A DNA stretch of 64,000 nucleotides. Origin: Leptodactylus fallax (lineage: Eukaryota > Chordata > Amphibia > Anura > Leptodactylidae). Positions 49,021 through 61,584 of this stretch are shown one piece after another; position 1 is the stretch's first letter, and each line of letters begins with the position of its first letter. The notes under the pieces are model-generated. The model had not been told where the DNA came from. It saw nothing but the letters and a program-made list of their open reading frames with translations, and did not search any database. Location: contig CAMRHE010000035.1 in NCBI GenBank assembly GCA_947044405.1, forward strand, positions 4,375,501 to 4,439,500, read 5' to 3'. A program made the position numbers and the translations under genes.

Positions 49021-49735
49021 TCAGGATTGAGTGGAGGTGTTCATGAGACGACTCCAGTGTGATGTTTTGATCTTCATCAAGGAGAATAGTTGCTGACACA
49101 AATATGTGCTGCCGAACATAGAGAGCATTTGAGCAGCTTGGGTACGGAGCTGGGGCATTAAGTCAGAGATGTAATGTGGAAACTGTGCAGCACCCACAAC
49201 ATCATACTTTGACTTCAGTGTGTCATTACACTGGAGTTCCAACAGCTCCATTTGGAAGTTAGTTGTTGCCCTTTCCACGTCAACTGCAATACTAAGAAGT
49301 TCATATCTACATTTCTGGGCATGAAAATAAGCAAATTACTGGGTAAACTCGGCGTGGAGTAGTTTTTCAGCAGACCGTACATTTTAAAACACAGCGGTAG
49401 AGATTTGCATTTTCATGGTTTGACAGCATGGAAAATGGAATAGATTTCCTTGCAGCATCTCAGTCTCCCGAAGGCACAATTTTGTTTTAAAACCCCTCAC
49501 TGCAGCGTACATGTCTGTGATGACACAGCCCTGCCCCGGAAGCTGCAGGTTCAGCACATCGAGATGGTTTGTGATGTCATGGAGAAATGCCAGCTCAGAC
49601 AGAAACTCTTTGGGCATAAGGTCGCTAATAAATGTCAACAGAAGAGGGAGCTCTTGTTGGTCCTGATTGACAACCCAACACACCTGCAGAGATACTGGGA
49701 TTTGGAGAATTAGTGGTGCATGTCTATGCGGGCCA
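49021..49735 (-). pseudogene. hAT transposase remnant (GTF2IRD2/SCAND3-like C-terminal part)
   Basis: The minus strand reads LSELAFLHDITNHLDVLN, LPGQGCVITDMYAAVRGFKTK and NLFHFPCCQTMK, which match the conserved C-terminal half of Charlie-type hAT transposases and genes derived from them. Then, in another frame, comes the hATC dimerisation segment (MLSMFGSTYLCQQLFSLMK). At least one frameshift separates the two parts near 49330. The N-terminal zinc finger and the first catalytic region are missing. It lies next to hAT-type terminal sequence at 49735-49825. Confidence 0.8.
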
Positions 49736-49830
49736 GCTCTTGTAGACATTAGGTATTTTCTCGTGGGCCAAATATAATTACACTGCAGGCCAGATTTGGC
49801 CCGCAGGCCGGTGTTTGACACCTATGCCTT
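49736..49830 (-). repeat. hAT 5' terminal sequence
   Basis: On the minus strand AGGTGTCAAACACCGGCCTG followed by GCGGGCCAAATCTGGCC is typical of vertebrate hAT ends. It joins directly to the transposase C-terminal half, so the element is internally deleted. Confidence 0.65.
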
Positions 49831-50099
49831 AGATGATGTCACAAACAGGGAGTCCCCAGCAACTTGATGAAGGAGCAGGAGAAGATTTTAAATGTATTGC
49901 TCATACATGTAAAAGCTAGGAAGAAGCTATAAACATGATATAGGTATTGATAGAATTGTAATGGAAGGCTCTATTCAGCTGTTCAAAAATGATTTTTGGG
50001 TGAATGTCATTGAAGGTTGTCTGGCTGATGAAACTTTTGAAAACAAGCAGAGAATGTAAAAATAAGGGTGTAAAATAATAAAATGAGCGATACTCACCA

Positions 50100-50356
50100 A
50101 GGCTAGGTTCACATCTGCACTTGGGTTTCCGTTCTTCGGTTCCGCTTGGGGACCTGAAAAACGGAAACCCAATCCGCTTTAAAAGCATAATCTGTGGAAA
50201 CCCGCGTACGCCATAGACTATAATGGGGTCCGCCGGATTTCCGCCCAAAAAATGCAGAGAAAAAAGTCCTGCTTGCAGGACTTTTCTCTCCGTATTTTTA
50301 AAGCAGAATGGGGAACGGAATCCCCAAGCACTCACTGAGATGTGAACTAAGCCTCA
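50100..50356. mobile_element. Palindromic MITE with AGGCTAGGTTCACATCTG ends
   Basis: AAGGCTAGGTTCACATCTGC and GAGATGTGAACTAAGCCT are inverted ends. The palindrome continues through GGTTTCCGTTC/GAACGGAATCC, and AAAAAGTCCTGCTTGCAGGACTTTT forms the central hairpin. No clear target duplication. Confidence 0.78.
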
Positions 50357-51070
50357 AATTAATTTTTATCTCCGATATCTATCTCTGTATACTTGCTACT
50401 GGAGCCCATTACAATGGATCCAAGATTTATATTTTACAATTGTTTGTGCAGACCTTCACTTTGTGGAGACTTGTGGAGGTCTGTCATTTTGATTTCTGAG
50501 GTTTTAGCAGACATGCTTGGATTTTTCCCTTTATAATCAGATAAAATAAATAACTGGCACTACAGCCACATGTACAAATTAACTCCCAATTGACTAATTA
50601 CATCAACTTTCTGTAATCTTCCAGGCTGCTTAAAGAGACAGTTAACTTGGCTTACAAAAACGCTTCCGTTCCGATACTATACAGTGAAAAGAATATTTTT
50701 CTAAATGATTGATATAACATTAACTTTGATGCAAGCAAAGATGGCAAGCTGTCTGAATTATCAAAAGAAATGTGTGGTAAGTGGAGTTGTACAAAATATC
50801 TTAATATAAGTTTTAATATATACAAAATTCTGGGCCACAACTGTAGATCATAGATATACAACATGTATACGCTAAGCATGTGAAACAATATGGATTAGTT
50901 AGATACATTTTACAACAGGGCCCAGAAAGTATTTCTCTGCAAACCATGCAATACATTATTTTTTTTAACAATGTAATATATTTACTGTTTAACTAGGAGT
51001 CTACTACAGTTATGTTGCTTATTATCTATCACTGTATTAACCGAAGAGTAAAAAGGATATTACAGCATAC
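50357..51070 (-). other. BACH2 intron, no other feature seen
   Basis: Downstream intron (minus strand) beginning with the donor GT at 51069-51070. No supported frame. Confidence 0.6.
51069..51070 (-). promoter_or_regulatory. Splice donor of the BACH2 exon
   Basis: On the minus strand GAG is followed by GTATGC, a good donor, and the phase (0) fits the SLPEE/V boundary. Confidence 0.85.
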
Positions 51071-51325
51071 CTCTTCTGGCAAGCTGACTACCAATCCATG
51101 TTCTGTTGGCCCAACCAGCACTTGCAGGAAGTACTCACTGCATGCAGCCAGCACTGCTCGATGGGCTCGAAACTCCTTTCCTTCCACAACTAAAGTGACA
51201 TCACAGAGAATGTCTTGTTTCCATTGGTCATTGAGGCACTGAAGAATATTGGTACAATGTACAGTTGACTCATACACGTACATGGGAGATTCAGTCTTAT
51301 CATCTGCAGACATTCCGTTCAGACC
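51071..51325 (-). CDS. bach2: BACH2 first coding exon (start codon and N-terminal BTB part)
   Basis: The exon holds 12 bases of 5' UTR, ATG at 51313-51311 and 81 codons. The protein start MSADDKTESPMYVYESTVHC fits BACH2, including the MYVYESTVHCTNIL signature that separates it from BACH1. The BTB core follows (DILCDVTLVVEGKEFRAHRA, VLAACSEYF) and ends at SLPEE, where BACH2 has an exon boundary. Acceptor: a T-rich tract ending TTTTTTTAG just upstream. Donor: GAG followed by GTATGC. The frame is intact. BACH2 is a nuclear bZIP repressor that partners small Maf proteins; the BTB domain mediates dimerisation and corepressor binding. Some residues are unusual for this conserved domain (W31, V65 and P69). 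The bZIP exons lie outside the window. Confidence 0.93.
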
Positions 51326-51327
51326 CT
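51326..51327 (-). promoter_or_regulatory. Splice acceptor of the BACH2 exon
   Basis: On the minus strand a run of T residues ends in AG, 12 bases upstream of the start codon. Confidence 0.8.
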
Positions 51328-51662
51328 AAAAAAAATAAATTGAGACAGTAAACAATGAATATGTGTAAATAACACCACGTTCTATAAATTTGATGACTAT
51401 ATATTAATATAATTGAGATGATTTAACAGACAAAACAACAGACTAATGGAAGAATCTTTATCTTTTTATAACTACTAACTAGCAAATTCTCACAGATTAA
51501 GTTGTAAAATGCTTCTGTAATAAAGACATGTATTATAGTGTTTGGGTATCCCACATTTCAATACTGGCATACTGAGATGTATTGGGTTTGTGTATTTAAC
51601 TCTGTGACTCTTAAGGAGGGTTGATTTTATTTATTGTACATTTATTAAAAGCAATGGATAAT
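51328..51662 (-). other. BACH2 upstream intron, no other feature seen
   Basis: AT-rich DNA between the acceptor and the next Tc1 relic. Confidence 0.55.
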
Positions 51663-51664
51663 TA

Positions 51665-52855
<1,191 letters not shown>

Positions 52856-53142
52856 AGAAAACCCCAATATAATGACAATTTTGCAGAGGGATTGACATTG
52901 CATGACGATTAAAATAAAATTGGTCAGCGATACCAGAATTTAGAAACAATCAGAACATGTGTTGAATATTTAGGGCTAAACTTTTTTTTTTTTTTATTGT
53001 TAGACTGTGGTGCATACACAAACCATGGATGAATAAAGAAAGAGGTGCAGCTCTGTGTGTTGTCATTGCATATTGCAATACAAAGTAATGAGAAATAGGT
53101 AATTTGTCATATGCTACTACTTGTATCATCTTCTACAGGAAT

Positions 53143-53563
53143 CTTGAAATGTTTTTCCAGGATAACAGGGCAACCTGGAGGGGGGGGGGGGAAGCAAAGA
53201 AAAAGAAAAAAATAAAGTGATACTCATCAACCACAGATTCTGTTTGGGCAGTGTATCCCGGTTTTCTCCAGTTCCGGGTTTTGCCAGATCAGAAGTGAAG
53301 AGGTGAATGCTGCAGCCACCAATTACTGGCCTTACATGTTGGATACCGGATACACAGCAGTGATGTCACTTGTACCTAACATGTGACAGCTGAGGCCAGT
53401 GATTAGCTGTAGGGGGTCATCTGAGCCTCTGCACTTATGGCCCGGCTAGCGCCAGAATCAGATTAGTCTGTCCAAATGGAAGACCAGGGGGTAGGTTTTT
53501 TAAATATTAACCCCATGCCCTGCCTCCCCAGGGTTTCCCAGTTATCATGGGAAACCCCTTTAA
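53143..53563. mobile_element. T2-like MITE, left end degraded
   Basis: TTTTTCCAGGATAACAGGGCAACC at the left pairs with GGTTTCCCAGTTATCATGGGAAACCCCTTTAA at the right. A run of 12 G (53180-53191) and an A-rich stretch lie just inside the left end. TTAA is kept at the right end only. Confidence 0.65.
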
Positions 53564-55677
53564 TAGAAGAGTGATTTTTTAACTGGGAGAATTGTGCAGG
53601 ATAATATCTACCATTGTCAATGTGCAGATGGAGGAAATTTCAGACTGTACACTCGCATAGCGTACTCTGGTCCAAATAATGGACCAGAATACTGCATGTT
53701 GCAATTTTATTTCTTTATTTGAAAAAAAGGTAAGCAAGTTTGGCCACATTCCCTAAAGTGATATCTCTGGAAATAATATAGGTAGCACTGCAACCTTAGT
53801 GTCATATGAAAGAAAAGAATCTCCTCTTTTATAACAAAAGTAAGTTTCTACGTTTGAAGCGACCCTCCCCTACCCTCATTTTCTCTGAAGTGACTTTACA
53901 TAGCCTGTACTCTATACACAGTTACTCAGTGAGAGGCAGGGACAGAATAAAGCCAGGGAAAAAAATAAGGAGATATAGGATTTCACAAAAAAGAGACAAA
54001 ATATGTTAAGAAAGTACATTTGCAACATTGATAGATGCAGGCAAAAGATTTTGCTTACAGAAATTAAATAAAATAAAAATAGTGCATTATTTTTTACAGC
54101 CAAAAAGGCTGTACATTTTAAGATCACAGTGTGATAACAGATGTAAATGTAAAGTAGCAAACTTTAAGGTCCAGTATTCTGATCCATTGATCAAAACAAC
54201 AGGAAAACAATGGTAGTTTGACACTTGCCTAACTCAGTTTAAAACTAATATAGGGTAGGAGATCGTATGGTGTCAGATGATGATATAGGACTCCTAAATA
54301 ATTTTAAGCACACCCTTTTATATGAGCCACACACCATTTCTGCCACAACCTATAGATTCAGTATCATTCGGTGAAGGGGTCTCCCATGTTGACATCTCTG
54401 GTACGATAGGTGTGGGTTCCTAGAGTGGGATGGGATCATCATCTATTAGATATTTATGACATATTCTGATGGATGCATGCCCCACCTCTGGCAACCACAC
54501 CTAATTCAATAATGGGGTCTCCAGCACAATCTGTCTCTATATGGTGTCCAGAAGTTACAGAAACAACCAGGCGGATAATGCTACACTGTTTCCATAAATC
54601 TCATAGAAGTAAATAGGGTTACAGGAACAGCATAGCACAGCAAACTACACTGTTTCTGGAGCTCCAATGTTACAGAAACATTGTAGTTCACTGTGTACCT
54701 GTTTCTGTAGCTCACAAAAAGTATAGCAAAGTTTGCTCAGTTGTGACTGTAACTGCTAGCCTGGCTACCAGGAAACTGTGTGACTGGTTGATATGTTGAT
54801 ACCCCTACAAAAACCATATACAAAAAAGTGACATTACAGTCAAGTGAAACTTGTCCTAATACTACTAACAAAGTTTAAGGTCTCCCAGAAGAGTTGTCAA
54901 GCCTTCTGAATGCCACAAAAATTATTCATAAAATGACCCTCTGCCCTAGTGCTAAACTGTGTCATTATACTTGACCCAGTTCGACTCTGTACAGTTTTAT
55001 TAGATCTGCGATCTGACTGATGCTACAGCTGTGTGACAGTACTCAATTACCCATGATCTTTCCCTGAGCAATAGAATCTGAATGGGGCACTTTATCTCTT
55101 TATCCCTCCATCTCTTTTTTAAATGTGTTTAAGTTATTTGGCAGCCACCTTCAACTCTCAGTATTATACATCTCCAGGCAGAAGGTAAAAGAAAAAGGTT
55201 TGCGCTTCACACAGACTCTCAGACCAGAGCCTCTACTGTTCTGGAGAAAAGGATCAGTGGTGAGATCATCTAGTAAGATTCAAGGAGATCACTGCACTTC
55301 ACCTAAGGTACTGCATGTTTTATGTGCCTCACCTCACAATCCGCTGGTTATATTATCTAAGAAAGATGGGTGATTCGCAGATAAATAGGATTGATGATAG
55401 GAGACACACAATAATAGATTCTTATGATACAAGCCTTGTGAAAATGGGTGTGACTCGCGCATAAAATATTTTGTGGCATGCCTGATACATGAAGACAGTG
55501 TTGACAAGTACATGCTCATTGCATATAAAAGATTAAAAAGATAAAAACACAGAAATAGGATGGAGAGTAAAGTACAAATTCAATTATTCAAACCCTTAAT
55601 TTCACATTCCTGAGATGATTATTGCAAAAACTGTCTGCAAATCTAATGGGTTTTTTTGAGACAAAGATCAACCATTG
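53564..55677. other. No gene seen
   Basis: Short inverted motifs around CACTGTTTC and GTTTCTG at 54580-54720 suggest an eroded MITE, but no ends could be defined. No supported frame. Confidence 0.5.
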
Positions 55678-56147
55678 TTAAAGGGGTTGTCAAGTTTCAG
55701 ACCAGTATTGAGAGACAAATAATATTGTTTGTATAATTAAAAGTTATACAATTTTCTATATACTTTCTGTATAATTTCCTAAAGGTTTTCTAGATGTGTT
55801 TTCTGTCATTCATTCTGCTTACTCCATGTGGTTAACAATCAGACCATGGTCATGTGATGGACATAGACGTGCACAGCTCGTTGCCGTCAGATGTCTGATT
55901 ACTGTGCTGCGAGTATAACGAGCTGTGCACCTGTGTCTTCATTGCATGACCATGGACTGTATAATCACATGACCATGGACTGATTTTTATCCAGTGCAGG
56001 TAAGCATAATGAATGACAGCAAGCAGAGATCTAGAAAACCATGAGGAAATTATACAGTAAGTGTATAGAAAATTGTATGACTTTTCATTATACAAACAAT
56101 GAAATCTGTCTCTCAAGATTGGTCTGAAACAGGACAACCCCTTTTAA
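55678..56147. mobile_element. Palindromic T2/Kolobok-like MITE with TTAA duplication
   Basis: TTAAAGGGGTTGTCAAGTTTC and GAAACAGGACAACCCCTTTTAA are inverted ends, each with TTAA outermost. The palindrome runs through most of the element (ATACAATTTTCTATA/TATAGAAAATTGTAT, GAGCTGTGCAC/GTGCACAGCTC). Related to 60175-60514. Confidence 0.87.
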
Positions 56148-56876
56148 CATTAATCTTCTAGAAAATAAAAATTACATACCAATAGGTTTACTTCAAATAT
56201 ATTTTTGTATTGTGTTATACTGCATTGCTTGTGTCAGCTAAAAAGTATAAAGTATACTTTCAGTAATTGTGAAGTAAAGTAGATGCATATTTTAGTTTCT
56301 AGTGTTAAAAACAGGATATTTCAAAAGTCTGCTAAATAACCCAAATAGTAAAACTTAAAAGCTACCATTTAGGAAATCGAAAGAGTCAGCAAATATATTT
56401 TATTTAATACCTAAGAAATAACACATTTGGCATGCAATTAAACAAAACGTAAATTTTATTTTAATTTAATGCTAAATCGCCTCAAGTTCCAACTGTTTCA
56501 TCATGTTTTACAGCAACCAAGCTTTCATTTTATTTGAGAAAATTAAATTCATATACATGATTTATGCTCTTAATATGCATATTTAACCAGATCTATATTA
56601 AATTGGCATGCAAGCAAAGAGAACTACCAAGCAATTTGTTCTAACAACAAAGAAGAACCTTGTTGAATTGTAATATGACCACTTGATATGCCAACAATAG
56701 ATATATGTGGCTTTTGGAGGTAGTCTGGGGCCACCTGTATTAAGGGTGTCTAGACTTGCCAAACTAAGTGGTACCTGTATGAGGATTACTGTCGTCATAA
56801 TTAGATAAAAGACAAGTGAGGACTTATGAATAGTGCAGGTAACATGAGAAAGGTAACAATCATTTGATTTTCTTCA
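56148..56876. other. No gene seen
   Basis: AT-rich DNA without supported frames or paired repeats. Confidence 0.55.
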
Positions 56877-56910
56877 TTACCCCTTAAGGACCCAGCCAAA
56901 AACCGCCTTA

Positions 56911-57215
56911 GGCTAAGGCCCTACGTGGCGTCCCACAGCAAAACAAAAAGGTTTCCTCTGCCGACTTTCTGCTTAAATTATACCTATAGGGAAACCGCTG
57001 GCATTTCCGTAGGTATAATTGACATAATGCGATTTCCAAAACCGCAACGGTTTTGGAAATCGCCGCATGTCTGCACCGCATATTTTACTGCAAAGTGGGG
57101 ATGGGATTTGCTAGAATCCCATCCACTTTGCTGTGACTCTAAAACGCCAAGGTTTTTCCTGTGGCGTTTCCACCGCAGGTGAACCTCAGTGTTTACACCA
57201 CGTGGGGCCCCAGCC
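56911..57215. mobile_element. PIF/Harbinger-like MITE with TTA duplication
   Basis: GGCTAAGGCCCTACGTGG and CCACGTGGGGCCCCAGCC are inverted ends flanked by TTA (56908-56910, 57216-57218). Comparison with copy A at 29510-29540 shows the uninterrupted site, which supports both borders. A 3-bp TTA duplication with GG-rich ends fits PIF/Harbinger. Confidence 0.78.
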
Positions 57216-57284
57216 TTAAGGACAAGGCCCCATGTTTTCAAAGGTGACATGTGTCACTTTATGTGGCAATAACTTTGAGATGCT

Positions 57285-58346
57285 TTAACCTCTTAATGAC
57301 CGGGTCATTTTTTGTTTTTGCATTTTCGTTTTTTCCCTCCCCATATTCCAAGAGCCATAACTTTTTCATTTTTCAATTCCCAGAGTCACATGATGGCTTA
57401 TTGTTTGCGAAACAAATTGTACTTCGTAATGTCACTATTCAATATGCTGTGCAATGTACTGGGAAGCTGGAAAAAAATTCAGAATGAGGTACAATTGGAG
57501 AAAAACTGCATTTGCGCAAAATTCATATGGGTTTAATTTTTACAGCATTCACTGTGCTGTAAAAATGACATGTTACCTGTATTCTGCGGGTCAGTACGAA
57601 CACGGCAATACCAAATTTATATAGTATTTGTAATGTTTTGATACCTTTTAAAAAATTAAAAACTTTGCTAAATAGAAAAAAAAAATTCACCGTATGGGAT
57701 AAATATTTTAATAATTCAGGCATTTTGGAGCGCGGGGACACCTAAAGTGTTTATGCTTACTTTTGTTTATTTACTTTTATATCTGATCTAGGGAAGGGGG
57801 GTGATTTGAACTTTTGTGTTTTTTTTCATACTTTTAAAAACTTTTTTTTTTCTACTTTTACTTGTAGGATCAGACTCCCTAGGGACCTTGAAACCTAGGG
57901 AGTCTGATTGATCATACTATTCACTGCGATACTACTGTATTGCAGTGAATAGCAAAATGTCGTTACTGCTATTAGACGATGTCTCTGGCATCGTGTAATA
58001 GCTCTAATGTAATGACAGGCCTGGGAGCCTTCAATAGGCTCCCGGCTGTCATGGCAACCAATCGCCGCCCTCCGATGACGTTCTGGAGGGCGGCGATGGG
58101 GGAAAAATGGCGGCGCCCGTGGCAGCTGCGCTATTTAGACGCTGCGGTCCTGTTTCACCGTGACATCTAAAGGGTTAACAGCCGTGATCGGTGCAGGCAC
58201 CGATCGCTGCTGTTAGCGGCGGGTCCTGGCTGTATTATACAGCCAGCACCCGCGGTGTATGGAGAGCGCTCAGCTCCTGAGCGCTCTCCATACATCCTCA
58301 TGCGACTCAGGACGTATTATTACGCCCTGGGTCGTTAAGGGGTTAA
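57285..58346. mobile_element. Nested TTAACC element (copy C) with TTAA duplication
   Basis: TTAACCTCTTAATGACCGGG and GGGTCGTTAAGGGGTTAA are the ends, with TTAA duplicated at 57285-57288 and 58343-58346. Copy A has the empty site at the equivalent position near 29580. The GC-rich tail contains GGAGAGCGCTCAGCTCC/GAGCTGAGCGCTCTCC-type hairpins (58260-58292). The frame at 57979 is a chance one. Confidence 0.85.
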
Positions 58347-58912
58347 CTTACTAAAATGATTTTGAGATTGTACTTCATGTTGCTGGTAAACATTGAGTGA
58401 TATTTTTTGCATTTATTTATAAAAAAATATATAAATAGGAAATTTAATGGAAATTTTAAAAAATTAGTTTTCAAAATATGAAATGATCTGCTTTTCAGAC
58501 AGTCATATCACCCAAATACGTTAATAATGTACCATATCTCTGCTTTATGTTGGCATCATCTTTTAATTTATTTTGAATTAAAGCAATATGGAGGTGAAAT
58601 TAAGGCATTTTCAATAATACATTAATTTAACCGTAAAATTTACACGTTTTTAAGGGGTTAAAAGGAAAAAAAAATGCATCTCACATTTTGATGCAATTTC
58701 TCTTCAGCACGGAAATACCCCACATTTGGATGTAAACTGCTGTTTGAGCACTCGAAAGCATGTTGACGGGAAGAAGCGCCATTGGGATTTTGAAAAGCAA
58801 ATTTTGCTTGAACAGCTTTCAGATGCTAGGTCTCATTTGTAGAGCTCTTAAAAGTACAATGGAAAACCCTCAAATCAATCAATCTAAATCTGCGCTCCAA
58901 AAAGCCACATAC

Positions 58913-59142
58913 AGTGGGGAAAAAAAAAAGTATTTAGTCAGTCACCAATTGTGCAAGTTCTCCCACTTAAAAAGATGAGAGAGGCCTGTAATTGACATCA
59001 TAGGCAGACCTCAACTATGAGAGACAAAATAAGAAAACAAATCTAGAAAATCACATTGTCTGATTTTTTAAGAATTTATTTGCAAATTATGGTGGAAAAT
59101 AAGTATTTGGTCAATAACAAAAGTTCAACTCAATACTTTGTA
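58913..59142. repeat. Tc1 terminal-repeat fragment
   Basis: CAGTGGGGAAAAAAAAAAGTATTTAG and the following 200 bp match the terminal repeat of the element at 14413. No transposase or second end is present. Confidence 0.85.
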
Positions 59143-59809
59143 TTGTTTTTTTATTGTACAAGCTATAATTTTTTTTTTTCTGGTTATGTAGTCATGTGAG
59201 GGCTTGCAGTGTGTTTGAAAGTTATTGACAAAATCTTATTAATTCTTTCTGAGGAGGATTAAAAAAAAACAAAAAAAACTTTCTATAAACTGTATTTCTA
59301 TAAAACTTTCAATTCTGGCATTGCTTTTTAACATTTTAAATTTGTTTCCCTTCGCCATTCAACATAAATAATATGTTACCTTTATCCAATTAGTACAATT
59401 ATACAATTACAGCGATACAAGTGGATAAAAATCCACTTGGGGGAAAAAAAAATCTATTGTTTTTGCATTTTTTCTACTGACGGAGTAGTTGAGGGTTTAT
59501 TTTTTGCATGACAAACTGTGATTTTTATAGGTATCATTTTCGGCTATATAAGACTTTTTTTTATCACTTTACATTTCATATTTTGTGAGGAAAGATGGCA
59601 AAAAAATCATTACTTCAGTTGGGTTTTTGCATTTTTTTTTTTTTTTAAATGTTCACTGTATGGGTTAACTAATGGTTTTGTTTTGTTTTATTGTATAGTT
59701 TGTTGCAGACATGGCGATAACAAAATGTGTGCTGTTTTATACTATATTTTGTGTTTTTACATTTTTTATAAATAGAAAAAAGGGGTATTTTATTGGGGTG
59801 GGATTATTC

Positions 59810-59834
59810 TTTTTTTTTTTTTTTTTTTTTTTTA
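59810..59834. repeat. Poly(T) run
   Basis: A run of about 24 T, broken only at its edges. Confidence 0.95.
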
Positions 59835-60174
59835 TTGTTGTGAAATATTTTATTTTTACTTTATTTTTTTTGGTCCCAATATTGGACATCTACTGATCAC
59901 TGGTTGTGTATTATACACCCCAATACAGAAGTATTGGATTGTATAACGGCTGTCAGCCTATGCATATTGCAGATCCAGGATGCCGAATAAATATCAGCTG
60001 GGGGGGGGGGTTGGGTGTGATCAGGTACCTTGTTGCTAGAACAACCAATTGGGTGTGATCAGGTACCTTGTTGCTAGAACAACCAGTTAAATTTTATGGA
60101 GCTTTGCTTCAGCTAACACCTGCTCTTAATTTCACCCGCTCAGCTAAGTCATTATGTCATGGTTCTGGAAGGGG

Positions 60175-60514
60175 TTAAAGGTGTTGTCCAGCTTCAGCAA
60201 ATAAATGTTAATGTTTGTAAACTGAAAAGTTATACAATTTTCCAATATACTTTCTGTATCAATTCCTTGTGGTTTTCTACATCACTGCTTCATTGTTTAC
60301 TTCCAGTGGATAAAAATCAGTACTTGGTCATGCGATGGACAGTCCATCATGACCATGAACTGATTTTTTATCTATTAGTAGGCAACATGAATGGCAGCCA
60401 GCAGAGATCTAGAAAACTGCTTGGAACTGATACAGAAAGTATATTGGAAATTGTGTAACTTTTCAGTATTCAAGCAATAACATTTATTTGCTGAAACAGG
60501 AGAATCTCTTCAAT
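60175..60514. mobile_element. Palindromic T2-like MITE abutting copy B
   Basis: TTAAAGGTGTTGTCCAGCTTCAG and CTGAAACAGGAGAATCTCTTCAA are inverted ends. The left TTAA is the same TTAA that ends copy B. The interior matches 55678-56147 (ATACAATTTTC, GAGATCTAGAAAAC). Confidence 0.78.
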
Positions 60515-61130
60515 AACATTTAAATAAAAAAAGACGGATGACTGAAACAGTGCATTTTTTCAAAAAGCTATTGAAGATGTATGGGCACCTTCAGTGTGTT
60601 TTATTACAAGAGTATTATCATAGAAAAACACTGACAAATTGGTGAGCTCTGTAAAAAGGTTATAATTCCTAGGTGTTGATAGCTCCATAACTATCAAATA
60701 GCCTGGCTTTAGTCCCTGAATGCTGTACTCTATATGCCTAGAAACAGTAGTACTACTGAATTTTTATTGACTTTAGGATGTGTGCTTGTCATAGGGAAAT
60801 AACCAAGTGATCTCCATTGGGGAAGAACCAAGATATGTAAGCAAATTATGCTGGTGCTATATAAAGCATACTACTAATAGTTTCAAGTAACTCCCTTTGC
60901 ATATTTTAGTACTTTCAATATGACTCTGGCCAGACCGCAGTAAACCACCCCAAGTTAATTTGCAATGTATTCGAAGGGATTTACTACCGCTTTAACATGA
61001 GATCAATAGTACATTTACAACATACATTTTATTACACATTCTTACATTGCTTTCCCTTATCGAACAATGGCCATGCCTCACAAATACATGACTCTGCATA
61101 CAACAGAATGTAAGGAAAAAAAGTATGTAA
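60515..61130. other. No gene seen
   Basis: Unique-looking AT-rich DNA. Confidence 0.55.
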
Positions 61131-61514
61131 GGCCGGGGCCCCACATTGTGAAAACGCAGTGTATTGGCGGCAGCAGAAATGCTGCTGCAAAAACGCTGCA
61201 TTTTACAGTACCTGCAAAGTGGATGGGATTCTGGCTACACTTATCTACACATTTAAAAAAAAATAATAAAAAATATGCAGCAGAAAATCTGTGTCTTCAA
61301 AAACACCTGTGTTTTTGAAAATCTCAGCATGTCAATTATACCTGCAGAAACATTGGTATTTTCTATATAGGTATATTCGAGGCAGAAAGTCTGCAGTGGA
61401 AAAGTCTGTATAATCAGAATGAAAAACACTATGGAAAAAAACGTAATGCGTTTTCTGCCATGATTTTTTTCCGCAGCGTTTTTATGCTGTGCTTCACTAC
61501 GTGGGACCTTAGCC
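61131..61514. mobile_element. PIF/Harbinger-like MITE
   Basis: GGCCGGGGCCCCACATTGTG and CACTACGTGGGACCTTAGCC are imperfect inverted ends of the same family as 56911-57215. The flanks TAA and TTC no longer match, so the target duplication has decayed. Confidence 0.65.
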
Positions 61515-61584
61515 TTCAAATGTGTTGTTCCCAATCAGTTAAATAGATAATTTGCACATTGAGATTTGATGCTCAAATAGGACC

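Larger units (their letters stand above)
56877..60178. mobile_element. Large noncoding TTAA element (copy B) with nested insertions
   Basis: It starts TTACCCCTTAAGGACCC and ends GGAAGGGGTTAA. Its segments follow those of copy A (29495-33787): ATGTGTCACTTTA, GATTTTGAGA, GCTCTGCTTTTCA-like motifs, one piece of the ~383-bp unit (near 58690-58880) and the AAGCTATA...GTAGTCAT segment near 59160. Three later insertions interrupt it: 56911-57215, 57285-58346 and 58913-59142. It is noncoding. Confidence 0.75.

Noticed and set aside
49916..50335. 139-codon minus frame
   Set aside because: Mostly lies in the palindromic MITE at 50100-50356 and has no domain.
53912..54160. 82-codon hydrophobic minus frame
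   Set aside because: Looks like a membrane protein only because the DNA is A-rich on the plus strand; no start context or homology pattern.
57979..58170. 63-codon frame in the GC-rich tail of copy C
   Set aside because: Part of a noncoding repeat tail; not shared as a frame by copy A.
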